Of a stretch of 64,000 bases of DNA, positions 42,796 to 51,661 are shown one piece after another. The stretch is taken from the NCBI GenBank assembly GCA_029780115.1, contig JAKOZG010000027.1:124001-188000 (forward strand), given 5' to 3'. Under the pieces are notes generated by a model. That model ran no database searches. It saw only the letters and a list, made by a program, of their open reading frames with translations, and had not been told where the DNA came from. Source of the stretch: Thermotogota bacterium. Lineage in GTDB: Bacteria; Thermotogota; Thermotogae; Petrotogales; Petrotogaceae. Each line of letters opens with the position of its first letter. Within the stretch, counting starts at the first letter, position 1. The position numbers were made by a program, and so were the translations under genes.

Positions 42796-43641
42796 TTGAA
42801 TAAAAAAGAGCTAGCCAAAAGAACAATTTCAGGAGTTATTTTAGGTCCTATTGTTGTTTTTTCCTTTTTAACCTATCCTACCCTTCTTGGATTGGTAACA
42901 GCTATAGTTATGATATCATCTTTTGAGTTAATAGAGATGTTTACAAGTGACTTTAAAAAGCCTTTAATTAAATTTCTTTTGACTTTTATTGTAGGTGCTT
43001 CTAGTTTGGTTTACGGTTTTGCTTTAGAAGCAGAATCTCGTGGTATTCTACCTTTTGAAGCGGAAGTGACTTTCTTTTTAGGATTTGTCATTTGTGTCAT
43101 TTTAACTTTGGCAACTGTAAAAGATATAAAATATACTAAACGATTTATTGAATCATCTGCATTGAGTCTTTTGTATGTATCTTTTTTCCTTTCGCATTTT
43201 TATTTAATTCAAATGAATTATGGAGCAGGCTTAGCTATAATGGCTCTCACTTCAGTTTGGGCTTATGATGCTGGAGCTTTCTTTATAGGATCAAAATTTG
43301 GCAAACATAAACTTTCTCCACATTTTTCTCCAAAAAAAAGCTGGGAAGGGTTAATTGGAGGTATAGTTTTTACTTTTGTATATTTGTTTATTTTCGAATC
43401 TATAGGACATTTTTTTTCTTTAATGTCAAAAATGAATGTTTTACAAATGTTAATATTAGCAATAATGGTAGGGATATTTGATACTATTGGAGATCTTATG
43501 GAGTCAGTCATAAAAAGATATTATAACGTTAAAGATTCAAGTAAGATTCTTCCGGGACATGGGGGTATGTTAGACAGGATAGATGGTTTATTGATAGCTA
43601 CTCCTATGTGGTATCTACTTTTATCAATATTAGGAATATAA
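42796..43641 (+). CDS. cdsA: Phosphatidate cytidylyltransferase
   Basis: 281 aa from TTG 42796, eight nt after GGAG; the GTG at 42787 is inside the ribosome site. About seven to eight membrane helices. The C-terminal signature is complete: SVIKRYYNVKDSSKILPGHG, GGMLDRIDGLL (about residues 240-270), with FSPKKSWEGLIGGI upstream. It makes CDP-diacylglycerol from phosphatidic acid and CTP for phospholipid synthesis. frr-uppS-cdsA is a common conserved order. Confidence 0.95.
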   Translation: MNKKELAKRTISGVILGPIVVFSFLTYPTLLGLVTAIVMISSFELIEMFTSDFKKPLIKFLLTFIVGASSLVYGFALEAESRGILPFEAEVTFFLGFVICVILTLATVKDIKYTKRFIESSALSLLYVSFFLSHFYLIQMNYGAGLAIMALTSVWAYDAGAFFIGSKFGKHKLSPHFSPKKSWEGLIGGIVFTFVYLFIFESIGHFFSLMSKMNVLQMLILAIMVGIFDTIGDLMESVIKRYYNVKDSSKILPGHGGMLDRIDGLLIATPMWYLLLSILGI

Positions 43642-43657
43642 AAAGGATGGTGTTAAA

Positions 43658-44062
43658 ATGGTTGAACGAAAATTCAAAGAAGGGTTTACGTTGCTTGAAG
43701 TATTAATTGTCTTAGGAATTATTGCTATCCTTGTTAGTATTGCAATCCCATCAGTTAAGGGAATCACTACTCAAGCAAAGGCTACAAAAGTTGTAACAGA
43801 TATGAGAAATGTGGAAATTGCTGTATTGAATTATTCGCTTTATAATAAAAGCTTAACAGGTTTAACTATTGACACTTTAGTTAATGAAAATTATTTAAGT
43901 ACAAAGCCTGAGAATATACAAATAACTCCAGGCGCATCAAGAGAGATTAAAATAGAATATACGGGAGAAGAACTTTCAGGGAAAGACTTGCAAAAAATCG
44001 ATAATAATATCTCGTATGAAGAGGAATCTACCGATAAACCATATTTACTTGTAACGTATTAA
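43658..44062 (+). CDS. Type IV pilin-like (pseudo)pilin
   Basis: 134 aa. Prepilin peptidase site and hydrophobic helix: EG|FTLLEVLIVLGIIAILVS with Glu at position +5. A GspG/PilA-like helix (TTQAKATKVVTDMRNVEIAV) is followed by a short globular part. It could be a major or minor pilin or a competence-type pseudopilin. It lies 17 nt after cdsA and away from the main pilus cluster at 48416-53773, separated by alaS and the patatin pair. No prepilin peptidase is in view. Confidence 0.85.
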   Translation: MVERKFKEGFTLLEVLIVLGIIAILVSIAIPSVKGITTQAKATKVVTDMRNVEIAVLNYSLYNKSLTGLTIDTLVNENYLSTKPENIQITPGASREIKIEYTGEELSGKDLQKIDNNISYEEESTDKPYLLVTY

Positions 44063-44333
44063 TTCGTTGTTGAAATTTTATATTATTACTTTTTTGCTTT
44101 TTCAATTTAGAATTTTTTGTTGGATATTTAAGTAGCTCGATTTTTAAACATAAAGTACTTAAAAATTTTTTTATAAATATAATCATTTAGTAATAAAAAT
44201 ACTAGTTAAAAAGTAGTAGAGTGAAATGCCTATCCTTTTCTTTTTTGGTTTAAATATTAGGCATACATCAAAAGTATGCAATTTAATTTCTATATACACT
44301 AAAAATACGTATAAAACAGGAGGAATTGATTAG
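44063..44333. other. alaS upstream region with inverted repeats
   Basis: 271 nt, AT-rich. ATGCCTA (about 44226-44232) is repeated inverted as TAGGCAT (about 44258-44264), and GCATAC (44261-44266) is inverted as GTATGC (44274-44279); the two possible hairpins overlap and are mutually exclusive. No T-box sequence was seen. Might regulate alaS; otherwise nothing. Confidence 0.4.
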
Positions 44334-46964
44334 ATGAACTATCTAACTTCGGACGAAATAAGAGAAAAATTCTTGTCTTTTTTTGAATCTAAAGGTCATA
44401 AAAGACTTCCGAGTGCATCTTTAATACCAAATGATCCACAGTTATTGTTTACAGTTGCTGGGATGGTTCCATTTAAGCCGATATTTTGGGGCAAGGTTGA
44501 ACCTACTTACCCTCGTGTTACTACCTGTCAAAAATGTATCAGAACGAATGACATAGAAAATGTAGGACGTACTCCTAGGCACCATACGTTTTTTGAAATG
44601 CTTGGGAATTTTTCTTTTGGGGATTATTTTAAAGAAGAGGCCATAGAATGGGCATGGGAGTTTTTGACCCAAGAATTAAAGATGTTTCCCGAAAAACTGT
44701 GGATATCAGTTTATGAAACTGATGATGAAGCTTTTGATATATGGAAAAATAAAATAAAGGTTCCAGAAAATAAAATATTAAGATTCGGAAAGGAAGAAAA
44801 TTGGTGGGGACCCGCAGGACCCACAGGACCATGTGGTCCTTGTTCAGAGATTTATTATGATACAGGATATGTTAAAAATTGTCCGGATCCTAAAAATTGT
44901 ACTCCCGCCTGTGATTGTGGCAGGTTTGTAGAGATTTGGAATATTGTATTTACAGAATTTTATGCAGATGAAGAAGGTAATTTATCTCCTTTGCCACGGA
45001 AAAATATAGATACTGGCGCAGGATTTGAAAGAATTTGTGCGATGGTTCAGGGAGTTTATGATAATTATAAATCAGATTTGTTTAAAGAAATCATTGAAGC
45101 AATAGAAGATACGTTCAATGTAAAATTTGGAAAAGATAAAGAAAAAGATGTGTCTATAAAAGTTATAGCTGATCATGCTAGAGCAATTGCATTTTTAATT
45201 TCTGAAGGAATTCTTCCTTCTAACGAAGGAAGAGGATATGTGCTTAGAAGGTTGATCAGAAGGGCTGTAAGGCATGGAACTCTTTTAAAGGCAGGAGGAC
45301 CTTTCTTAGGGGATATTTTAAGAGCTGTTATAGAAAAAATGGGAAAAGTTTATCCTGAGTTGATTGAAAAACAAGAATTAATTAAGAAGATCACCTATAT
45401 AGAGGAAGAAAAGTTTTTTGAAACATTAGAAAAAGGAGTAGAAAGGTTAAACAAGATAATTGAAACCTTAGGAGATAACAAAGTTCTTCCTGGATCTGTA
45501 GCGTTTGAACTGTACGATACTTATGGTTTCCCATTAGATATTACCAAAGAGATTTTGGAAGAAAAAGGATTAACAGTAAATGAAGATGAATTTAATAAAT
45601 TAATGGATTCTCAGAGAGAAAAAGCAAGATATGCTTCAGGAGCGGTTGAATATGATAAGACCAAACCAGTTTACAAAGAGGTCACCAAAAAAATAAATCA
45701 AACAGAATTTATAGGTTATAAAAGACTCGAAGGTACTGAGGAAGTAAAACTAATTGTAAAGGATAATGTGTTGGTTGAAGAGGCGAAAGAAGGGGAAGAA
45801 GTAGAAGTATTTTTCTTAAAAACGCCTTTTTATGCAGAAAAAGGCGGACAGGTTGCCGATAAAGGAATGATCTTTACAGACCAATTTGAAGCCGAAGTTA
45901 TAGATGTTCAATTTATTAGTGAGACAGTTATCTCTCATTTTATAAAAATAAAAAGAGGAAATGTGAAAGTTGGGGATGAAGTTAAACTAATAGTTGATGA
46001 AAAACTTAGAAAAGCAACAGAAAAGAATCATACTGCCACACATCTTCTTCATGCGGCGTTAAGAAAAGTTGTTGGAAGTCATATCAAGCAGGCAGGTTCA
46101 TATGTGGAACCCGAAAGGTTGAGATTTGATTTTACTCATTTTGAACCCTTAACATTGAACGAAATCTTAGAAATTGAAAATCTTGTTAACGAACAAATCC
46201 AAAAAGCATTGCCTGTAGTTACTCATATAAAAAGTTTGGAGGAAGCTAAAGATTTAGATGTTATAGCCCTTTTTGAAGAAAAATATGGGGATACAGTAAG
46301 GATAGTTGAAATAAATGAGTTTTCAAGAGAACTATGTGGTGGTACTCACGTTTCTAACACTGGAGAAATAGGTATGTTTAAAATTATTTCTGAGTATTCT
46401 ATTTCATCTGGAGTAAGAAGGATAGAAGCTATTACTGGCATGGAAAGCCTAAAATATACAACTTATTTGGAGAAAATAGTGAATACTCTATCTTCTAAAT
46501 TAGAGGTTCCACGAGATAATGTTGAAAGTAAGGTTGATGAACTAATCAAGCTTATGAAAGAACAAGAAAAGGAAATTAAAAGATTGCAATCTCAGCTAGC
46601 ATCAAAGGAGATTGAAAAATTTCTAGAAAATCCTTTAGTTGTAAAAGATGAAAAAGTAGTAGTTGCTATTTTAGAAAACGTTGACAAAGATGTTCATGCG
46701 AACACTGCGGATATTTTATTACAGAGATTAGGTAGCGGTGTAGTGATCTTATTTAACAAAAATAATGAAAACAGTGTTAATTTTATAGTAAAAGTTTCAA
46801 AAAACCTTGTTAATAAATTTAATGCCGGAGATATAGCCAAAAGGATTGCTCGCTACTTGGGTGGTGGAGGTGGAGGAAGCCCAACCTTTGCCCAGGCTGG
46901 AGGCAAGGAAGTTAAAAAAGTTGAAGAAGTAATAAAAAATATTTCTAATTTTTTGGAGGAGTAA
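44334..46964 (+). CDS. alaS: Alanyl-tRNA synthetase
   Basis: 876 aa, full length. Class II motifs: FTVAGMVPFKPIFWGKVEPT, RTNDIENVGRTPRHHTFFEM (motif 2) and GFERICAMVQGVYDNYKSDL (motif 3). The editing domain holds NHTATHLLHAALRKVVGSH and CGGTHVSNTGEIG (HxxxH with CxxxH zinc site), and the C-terminal glycine-rich DHHA1 part ends with LGGGGGGSPTFAQAGGKE. Aminoacylates tRNA-Ala and clears Ser/Gly mischarging. AGGAGG lies 9 nt before the ATG. The patatin gene starts 2 nt after the stop. Confidence 0.97.
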   Translation: MNYLTSDEIREKFLSFFESKGHKRLPSASLIPNDPQLLFTVAGMVPFKPIFWGKVEPTYPRVTTCQKCIRTNDIENVGRTPRHHTFFEMLGNFSFGDYFKEEAIEWAWEFLTQELKMFPEKLWISVYETDDEAFDIWKNKIKVPENKILRFGKEENWWGPAGPTGPCGPCSEIYYDTGYVKNCPDPKNCTPACDCGRFVEIWNIVFTEFYADEEGNLSPLPRKNIDTGAGFERICAMVQGVYDNYKSDLFKEIIEAIEDTFNVKFGKDKEKDVSIKVIADHARAIAFLISEGILPSNEGRGYVLRRLIRRAVRHGTLLKAGGPFLGDILRAVIEKMGKVYPELIEKQELIKKITYIEEEKFFETLEKGVERLNKIIETLGDNKVLPGSVAFELYDTYGFPLDITKEILEEKGLTVNEDEFNKLMDSQREKARYASGAVEYDKTKPVYKEVTKKINQTEFIGYKRLEGTEEVKLIVKDNVLVEEAKEGEEVEVFFLKTPFYAEKGGQVADKGMIFTDQFEAEVIDVQFISETVISHFIKIKRGNVKVGDEVKLIVDEKLRKATEKNHTATHLLHAALRKVVGSHIKQAGSYVEPERLRFDFTHFEPLTLNEILEIENLVNEQIQKALPVVTHIKSLEEAKDLDVIALFEEKYGDTVRIVEINEFSRELCGGTHVSNTGEIGMFKIISEYSISSGVRRIEAITGMESLKYTTYLEKIVNTLSSKLEVPRDNVESKVDELIKLMKEQEKEIKRLQSQLASKEIEKFLENPLVVKDEKVVVAILENVDKDVHANTADILLQRLGSGVVILFNKNNENSVNFIVKVSKNLVNKFNAGDIAKRIARYLGGGGGGSPTFAQAGGKEVKKVEEVIKNISNFLEE

Positions 46965-46966
46965 GT

Positions 46967-47770
46967 TTGCAAGCGTTAGCTTTGTCAGGCGGTGGTGCCA
47001 AAGGTGCTGCACATGTTGGAGCCTTAATGGAATTAGAAAAGATGGGAATAAAGTTTGATATGGTGGTAGGAACTAGCATAGGCTCTCTAGTAGGAGTCGG
47101 TTATGCAGCCTTAGGAAATACGGATTTATTGTATGAATACGCTTTAAAATTGCAAAAGATGACTTTAATAAAAAAAGTGCCATCTTCAAAAGAGATAAAA
47201 CCTTTTATTAGATGCTTTGGGGCTAATTTATTGCCAGCTAGTTTACCGTCTTTTATTTATTTTTGGGTTTTAAAAGCTATCTTAAAAGGATTGAAGTTTG
47301 AAGATTTGGCTATAAAGTTTGCGTGTACTGCTGTGAATATTGGAAATGGAGAGTTAAAAGTATTTACGGAAGGAGAAGTTTTGCCTGCAGTAAAAGCAAG
47401 TATGGCAATCCCGGGAGTTTTTAGACCTGTTAAGATTGATGGTGAAAAATATACAGATGGTGGAGTGTTAGAAATTCTACCAATAAGAACAACCAAAAGG
47501 TTAGGAGCAGATAAAATTGTTGGGCTAAAACTCCTATCAAAAAAAATTAACTATAACGAAGTGAAAAATGCTGCAGATGCATTTGACCGGATAGATGGTG
47601 TAAGAGAAAATATTTTGCAAAATATCACAGAAAAAGAAGCGGATATTATTATAGAATTACCAACTCAAAACTTCAACACTTTAGATTTCACCCAAACTGA
47701 AGAACTTATAGAGTTAGGAAGGAACTCAGTAGTAGATAGAAAAGAAGAAATATTGGAGAAATTGGTATGA
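46967..47770 (+). CDS. Patatin-like phospholipase (RssA/YchK type)
   Basis: 267 aa. Oxyanion loop LALSGGGAKGAAHVGAL at the start, nucleophile elbow VVGTSIGSLVGVGYAALG (GxSxG, Ser about residue 40) and the catalytic Asp in KYTDGGVLEILP (about 162). KASMAIPGVFRPVKIDG precedes it as in the family. It is a Ser-Asp lipid acyl hydrolase, cytoplasmic or membrane-associated. TTG start following GGAGGAG. The stop overlaps the next ATG (ATGA), so the downstream gene is translationally coupled. Confidence 0.9.
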   Translation: MQALALSGGGAKGAAHVGALMELEKMGIKFDMVVGTSIGSLVGVGYAALGNTDLLYEYALKLQKMTLIKKVPSSKEIKPFIRCFGANLLPASLPSFIYFWVLKAILKGLKFEDLAIKFACTAVNIGNGELKVFTEGEVLPAVKASMAIPGVFRPVKIDGEKYTDGGVLEILPIRTTKRLGADKIVGLKLLSKKINYNEVKNAADAFDRIDGVRENILQNITEKEADIIIELPTQNFNTLDFTQTEELIELGRNSVVDRKEEILEKLV

Positions 47771-48432
47771 TATTAGTTACAGGTGGTTTTGGATGGAATG
47801 GTGTCAAAGCCGCAGAAAATCTCAAAGATTTAGATTTATCTAAGTATGATAGAGTTATTACAAATGGATTAACGGGGTTTTGTTTAAGTTGTTATAAACT
47901 TGGAAAGATTTCACTTCTAAATGAGATTCTTTGTAAGATAACCCCATTTCTAAACAAAATCGATAAAGATTATTTTTTTATAGGAAATATTAGGAATTGT
48001 ATTCAACTTTCAAAAAATTTTGGTGATTTTAATTATGAAATCAAGGACAAAAGTTGGATAGATTTTAATCTAGAAATTGAAATGATAAATTTAAAAACCG
48101 AAGAGATAGGATTAAAAAAAGTTGAGACTTTGGAGGACGCTTACTTTTATTCCACGCTTTTCCCCGGCGTAAGACCTCCATTTGATTGGTGGTACAATAC
48201 CTCCTCCCTATCGAGAACGCCATGTTATTCTCTTTTACAACTAGATTACGAAGATATAGATATTTATGATCTAGATTATGATTATTACAGACACTCAACG
48301 ATTCAAAGAACCTATAAAACTGTTCAAGTTATGAGAAGTAAATATTTTTATGATATTTGTCTCGAAACACTCACAAAAACGAACAACGTAAAAATATTAA
48401 AACTTGAGGAAAAGAATGAAAAAACTTTTTAA
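47767..48432 (+). CDS. Unknown protein, probably a catalytically dead patatin-like paralog
   Basis: 221 aa. Not recognised at first sight, but its landmarks line up with the patatin directly before it: ILVTGGFGWNGVKAAENL stands where LALSGGGAKGAAHVGAL is; YDRVITNGLTGFCLSCYKLG where FDMVVGTSIGSLVGVGYAALG is; and YFYSTLFPGVRPPFDWW where KASMAIPGVFRPVKIDG is. The nucleophile Ser (GTSIG becomes TNGLT) and the DGG aspartate are missing, so it should not hydrolyse lipids. It overlaps the patatin by 4 nt and the pilC-like gene by 17 nt. A partner or regulator of the patatin is one idea; chance similarity is the alternative. Confidence 0.5.
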   Translation: MILVTGGFGWNGVKAAENLKDLDLSKYDRVITNGLTGFCLSCYKLGKISLLNEILCKITPFLNKIDKDYFFIGNIRNCIQLSKNFGDFNYEIKDKSWIDFNLEIEMINLKTEEIGLKKVETLEDAYFYSTLFPGVRPPFDWWYNTSSLSRTPCYSLLQLDYEDIDIYDLDYDYYRHSTIQRTYKTVQVMRSKYFYDICLETLTKTNNVKILKLEEKNEKTF

Positions 48433-49552
48433 AGTTGAGTTATATGACTCTTATTTGAATAAGCAATATCCATGTTATCTACTTTTAAACGAAGAAGAAG
48501 AAATACACGAACTTTTAGAAAGTTTAGAAGTAAAAGTTATCAACATTCGTGTTGATAACTTTTATTTTTCAACAAAAAAGTTCAATGTTGATAAAATGAA
48601 AGTAATTGTTGATAACCTATATTTACTTATAAGCTCCGGTTTAACGTTGTTTGATGGATTAAGTTTTTTAGTTTTCAACGACCAAGTTGATAAGTTCATA
48701 AGAGGGGTATTGTTTAAAAGTTATTTTATGGTGAGAAAAGGTTTAGATTACGAAACTTCCTTTGATTTTTATGAACTTGATGAATATTTTAAGTACATAT
48801 TAAGTATATCCAAAACAACATATGCCTTAAGGAAAAATCTTGCAAATCTTAAAGATTATTATGAGAATGTAAAACTATCTAGAGAAAGCGTTGAAAAATC
48901 AATAATTTATCCTTTCTTAGTTTTTTCTTCTATAATGATAATTTTGGTACTATTAAAATTTTTCATCATTCCTGAATTCTCAACTTTGCTAGGTTATGAA
49001 ATAAATCTAAACTTATCAACATATTTATTAACGTTTATGTTGATAAGTTTTTTAGTTGGGTTGATAATTTTAATCTTGGGAAAAAATAACGATATAATAT
49101 GGACTAGGATACCGATACTAAAATACTTATATAAAAACTACATACTTTTTACGTTTACAAGAGAAATCAATCTTTTAATAAAAAGTGGTTTGACTATTTA
49201 TAATTCACTTGATACGGTATTGTCTAATACTAAATCTCAATATATACTCTCTAAGTTTTTAACAGTTTCAATTGATTTAGAAGAAGGAAAAGATATTAAT
49301 GAAGTATTTTCTAAAATAAAAGATATAAAAGAATTTTCTTTAACTATGAGTATCTCCAAATGGAAAGGAGATTACAAGGAGGTATTTGATTTTTTAGAAA
49401 AATTTTATTATTCTTCATTTAAAAATGCCTCTGAAAAATTACTAAAAATGTTAGAACCAATTTTAATAATTTTCTTGTCTTTAATTGTTGTTAGTTTAGC
49501 TTTTGAGATTTACTCTAATGTTTATCTAGGAGGGATGAGTTTTGAAATTTAA
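48416..49552 (+). CDS. Type II secretion / type IV pilus inner-membrane platform protein (GspF/PilC family)
   Basis: 378 aa from ATG 48416, seven nt after GAGG; the frame opens at TTG 48404. Two T2SSF-like halves: MKVIVDNLYLLISSGLTLFD (about residues 61-80) and FTREINLLIKSGLTIYNSLD (about 245-265), each 'xLaxLlxsGlpLxxaL'. Hydrophobic segments at about 163-183, 203-222 and a C-terminal helix LEPILIIFLSLIVVSLAFEI. It anchors the pilus or pseudopilus motor. The cognate ATPase (PilB/GspE) is not in the window. Codon use and AT richness match neighbours. Confidence 0.8.
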   Translation: MKKLFKVELYDSYLNKQYPCYLLLNEEEEIHELLESLEVKVINIRVDNFYFSTKKFNVDKMKVIVDNLYLLISSGLTLFDGLSFLVFNDQVDKFIRGVLFKSYFMVRKGLDYETSFDFYELDEYFKYILSISKTTYALRKNLANLKDYYENVKLSRESVEKSIIYPFLVFSSIMIILVLLKFFIIPEFSTLLGYEINLNLSTYLLTFMLISFLVGLIILILGKNNDIIWTRIPILKYLYKNYILFTFTREINLLIKSGLTIYNSLDTVLSNTKSQYILSKFLTVSIDLEEGKDINEVFSKIKDIKEFSLTMSISKWKGDYKEVFDFLEKFYYSSFKNASEKLLKMLEPILIIFLSLIVVSLAFEIYSNVYLGGMSFEI

Positions 49553-49967
49553 AGTAAGTAGATCCTCAAATGAAGGATTTTTGCTTATGGAAGTTATGGT
49601 GTATCTGTTTATTGAAATAATTTTTTTCGGAATAATTGGTTATTTGGTTGTTTATCCTATTCAGCAATTATTTCATGACCTAACTGAGAAATTTATAGCC
49701 TCAGAAGTGGTTTATAAAACAAGGAGTGCCTCAATACACTACGGCGAAAATAGCCTCAATGGGATATTTTCTACTCAAATAATACAGGGAAAGGTTAAGT
49801 TTATTACAAATGACATAAGGTATAGAATTGAATCAAATTCAAATGAAAATAAAAATCTATTTTGGAGTTTTGGACATATAGTAGGAAGGGGAGGAAGAAT
49901 TGTAAATAGCGAAGGAAGGCCCATATTTAATGTTGTGCCTGTAACAGGTGCTCTTACACTTCCATAA
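49542..49967 (+). CDS. Divergent pseudopilin-like protein
   Basis: 141 aa. NEGFLLMEVMVYLFIEIIFF places a prepilin-peptidase-like G|F-x3-E site at about residues 12-13 in front of a long hydrophobic helix. The rest is a short soluble domain ending in VPVTGALTLP and resembles nothing I know. TTG start at 49542 with GGAGGG upstream, overlapping the pilC-like gene by 11 nt. Probably a minor pseudopilin of the same machine. Confidence 0.65.
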   Translation: MKFKVSRSSNEGFLLMEVMVYLFIEIIFFGIIGYLVVYPIQQLFHDLTEKFIASEVVYKTRSASIHYGENSLNGIFSTQIIQGKVKFITNDIRYRIESNSNENKNLFWSFGHIVGRGGRIVNSEGRPIFNVVPVTGALTLP

Positions 49968-49999
49968 TTAAGCCGAAACAATATGTCGGAGGTTATAAA

Positions 50000-50449
50000 A
50001 TGATAAAACTGAATTATAATAGAAAAAAAGTTGTTATAGATCATATTGATTCATTCATAAAACCTTTTCCGAATGAATTTCAATTCAGAAAAACATATTT
50101 TGAGGAAATAACTAAAAAGCAGATATTTTTTAAAAAAATATTTGTGTCAGATGTAGTTTATTATTATGTGCTATCAATGAAAGATTACAAAAAATATAAA
50201 TATTCATTTTTTGTAGATCTGTTTTTCCCTGTACAGGCGCTAATTTTAAAAAAAGTGATGACTTTAAAAGAGGGGAAGTATGTTGTAAAGACTAGTTTTT
50301 ATAATTATGAGTTTATTAGAAATCATGAATATTGTTTTTCTGGAATTATTGTGGACCAAGAAGCTAATATTATTTTAAGCGATGATGAATTAAAATCTTT
50401 GGCGATAGAATCTTTGGAGGATTCAAAGAATGTTCTTTATAGAATCTAA
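50000..50449 (+). CDS. Unknown protein in pilus/secretin cluster
   Basis: 149 aa, soluble, rich in Lys, Phe and Tyr, with no signal peptide or membrane helix. GGAGG lies 8 nt before the ATG. In type IV pilus operons this place (between pilin/pilC and PilN) is held by PilM; no actin-fold motif of PilM can be seen, and it is less than half PilM's length, so it could be a reduced functional stand-in (inference). It overlaps the next gene by 20 nt. Confidence 0.5.
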   Translation: MIKLNYNRKKVVIDHIDSFIKPFPNEFQFRKTYFEEITKKQIFFKKIFVSDVVYYYVLSMKDYKKYKYSFFVDLFFPVQALILKKVMTLKEGKYVVKTSFYNYEFIRNHEYCFSGIIVDQEANIILSDDELKSLAIESLEDSKNVLYRI

Positions 50450-50825
50450 TTTAAGAAAGTGGCTTAAATATGCATTTATGATGTTGATAATTTTTTTCTC
50501 AATACTCTTGATCATTGAAGTTTACAATAAATATCGAACTTATCACTCTTTTCAACTTCAACAACAATATTATGAAACTCAATACAACAGCTATATTCAG
50601 CGTGTAGACCAGCAAAGAAAAGAAATAAAAGAATTTTTCGAGTTTTTAATAGATAATAATCTTTATCTCATTGAATTTGATTATTCTTATTCTAGTGGTA
50701 TAAAAGCTAAAGTCTCCACTTTTCTAGATCCTACCGAGAAAATCGTTTCAAAATATGAAATTTTAGAGATAAGCAAATTTAAAATGAATGAGGAATATTA
50801 TGTAATTCTTCAGATAAATCAATAA
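50430..50825 (+). CDS. Single-pass membrane protein, PilN/PilO-like topology
   Basis: 131 aa. A short cytoplasmic N-terminus, one helix (YAFMMLIIFFSILLIIEVYN, about residues 13-32), then a glutamine-rich coiled coil (FQLQQQYYETQYNSYIQRVD) and a small alpha/beta end. That topology is the same as PilN, PilO, GspL or GspM alignment proteins. Sequence similarity is too low to name it. GGAGG before ATG 50430; overlaps the previous gene by 20 nt. Confidence 0.5.
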   Translation: MFFIESNLRKWLKYAFMMLIIFFSILLIIEVYNKYRTYHSFQLQQQYYETQYNSYIQRVDQQRKEIKEFFEFLIDNNLYLIEFDYSYSSGIKAKVSTFLDPTEKIVSKYEILEISKFKMNEEYYVILQINQ

Positions 50826-50833
50826 AATAATAG

Positions 50834-51436
50834 GTGATAAAAATTAAACAGTATGCAATAATTTTTGTTCTTATACTTACAACCTTTATTTTTGTGAAAA
50901 ATTATGAATTGAAATTATCTGAAAACGATTTTTTTAAGCTTTCCACTAGTGGGAACTTGGAGAAAGTTTTTTATTCATCACAAATACAAGAAGAGTTGTA
51001 TGGGATTTTTAATGTGCAATTGTTGATCGAACATTTGACTTTAAAAAGGGAAGATTTTGATTTTTTAAACTTAACCAATACGTTTAACCTTTCCGTGATT
51101 TTTTCCCCTCCAAAATTTAGTTATGTAAGTAATTCTAATTTTGAACCTAATGAACCTAAATTCCATTATGATTTTAATCCTTTATCATCTTTAACAATAG
51201 AATTTAATGAATTGTGGAACAACAAGGAAGATCTTCCCAGATACGAAAAACCAGGTGTAGAATTTGCGGGATTATATGAAGGTTTGAATGGTGGATCAAA
51301 TGCTTTTATTTATTTTTTTGACTCTTTAATGAAACTTTCCGTTGGAGAAAAGTTAGGAGAAGATATAATTTTAGAAATCTTCGAAGATGGGATACTTATA
51401 TTTACTCAGCAAAATGAATTTCAAGCACTTTTTTAA
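50834..51436 (+). CDS. Exported PilP/GspC-like protein of the secretin cluster
   Basis: 200 aa. Signal peptide or anchor IKQYAIIFVLILTTFIFVKN. The last 40 residues, MKLSVGEKLGEDIILEIFED then GILIFTQQNE, have the 'vkvGdxigxxxvxxIxxdGVxl' shape of the HR domain in PilP and GspC, which links the inner-membrane parts to the secretin. Its position directly before the secretin is the usual pilP-pilQ order. The start GTG 50834 has little ribosome site of its own; an ATT codon at 50843 after AGGTGA is a less likely choice. Confidence 0.55.
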   Translation: MIKIKQYAIIFVLILTTFIFVKNYELKLSENDFFKLSTSGNLEKVFYSSQIQEELYGIFNVQLLIEHLTLKREDFDFLNLTNTFNLSVIFSPPKFSYVSNSNFEPNEPKFHYDFNPLSSLTIEFNELWNNKEDLPRYEKPGVEFAGLYEGLNGGSNAFIYFFDSLMKLSVGEKLGEDIILEIFEDGILIFTQQNEFQALF

Positions 51437-51661
51437 AAGCTATTCTAATTTTCTTTCTCTAGTCATATAAAACAATGATTACAGGGGAACACACTCGCCT
51501 AAGACCGTAGGTTTAATTAAAACATGGATTTGATTAAAAGGATTATTGGAATCATCTTTCCTTACTTCTTTTGTTACGATATAAAAATAAAAAGTAATTC
51601 TATAAAACTTTGAATTAATAAGGCGTATCTTATCAAACACAATTTCTAAAATTAGGTAGGT

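Noticed and set aside
44063-44333. T-box riboswitch before alaS
   Set aside because: No conserved T-box sequence or terminator/antiterminator pair could be found.
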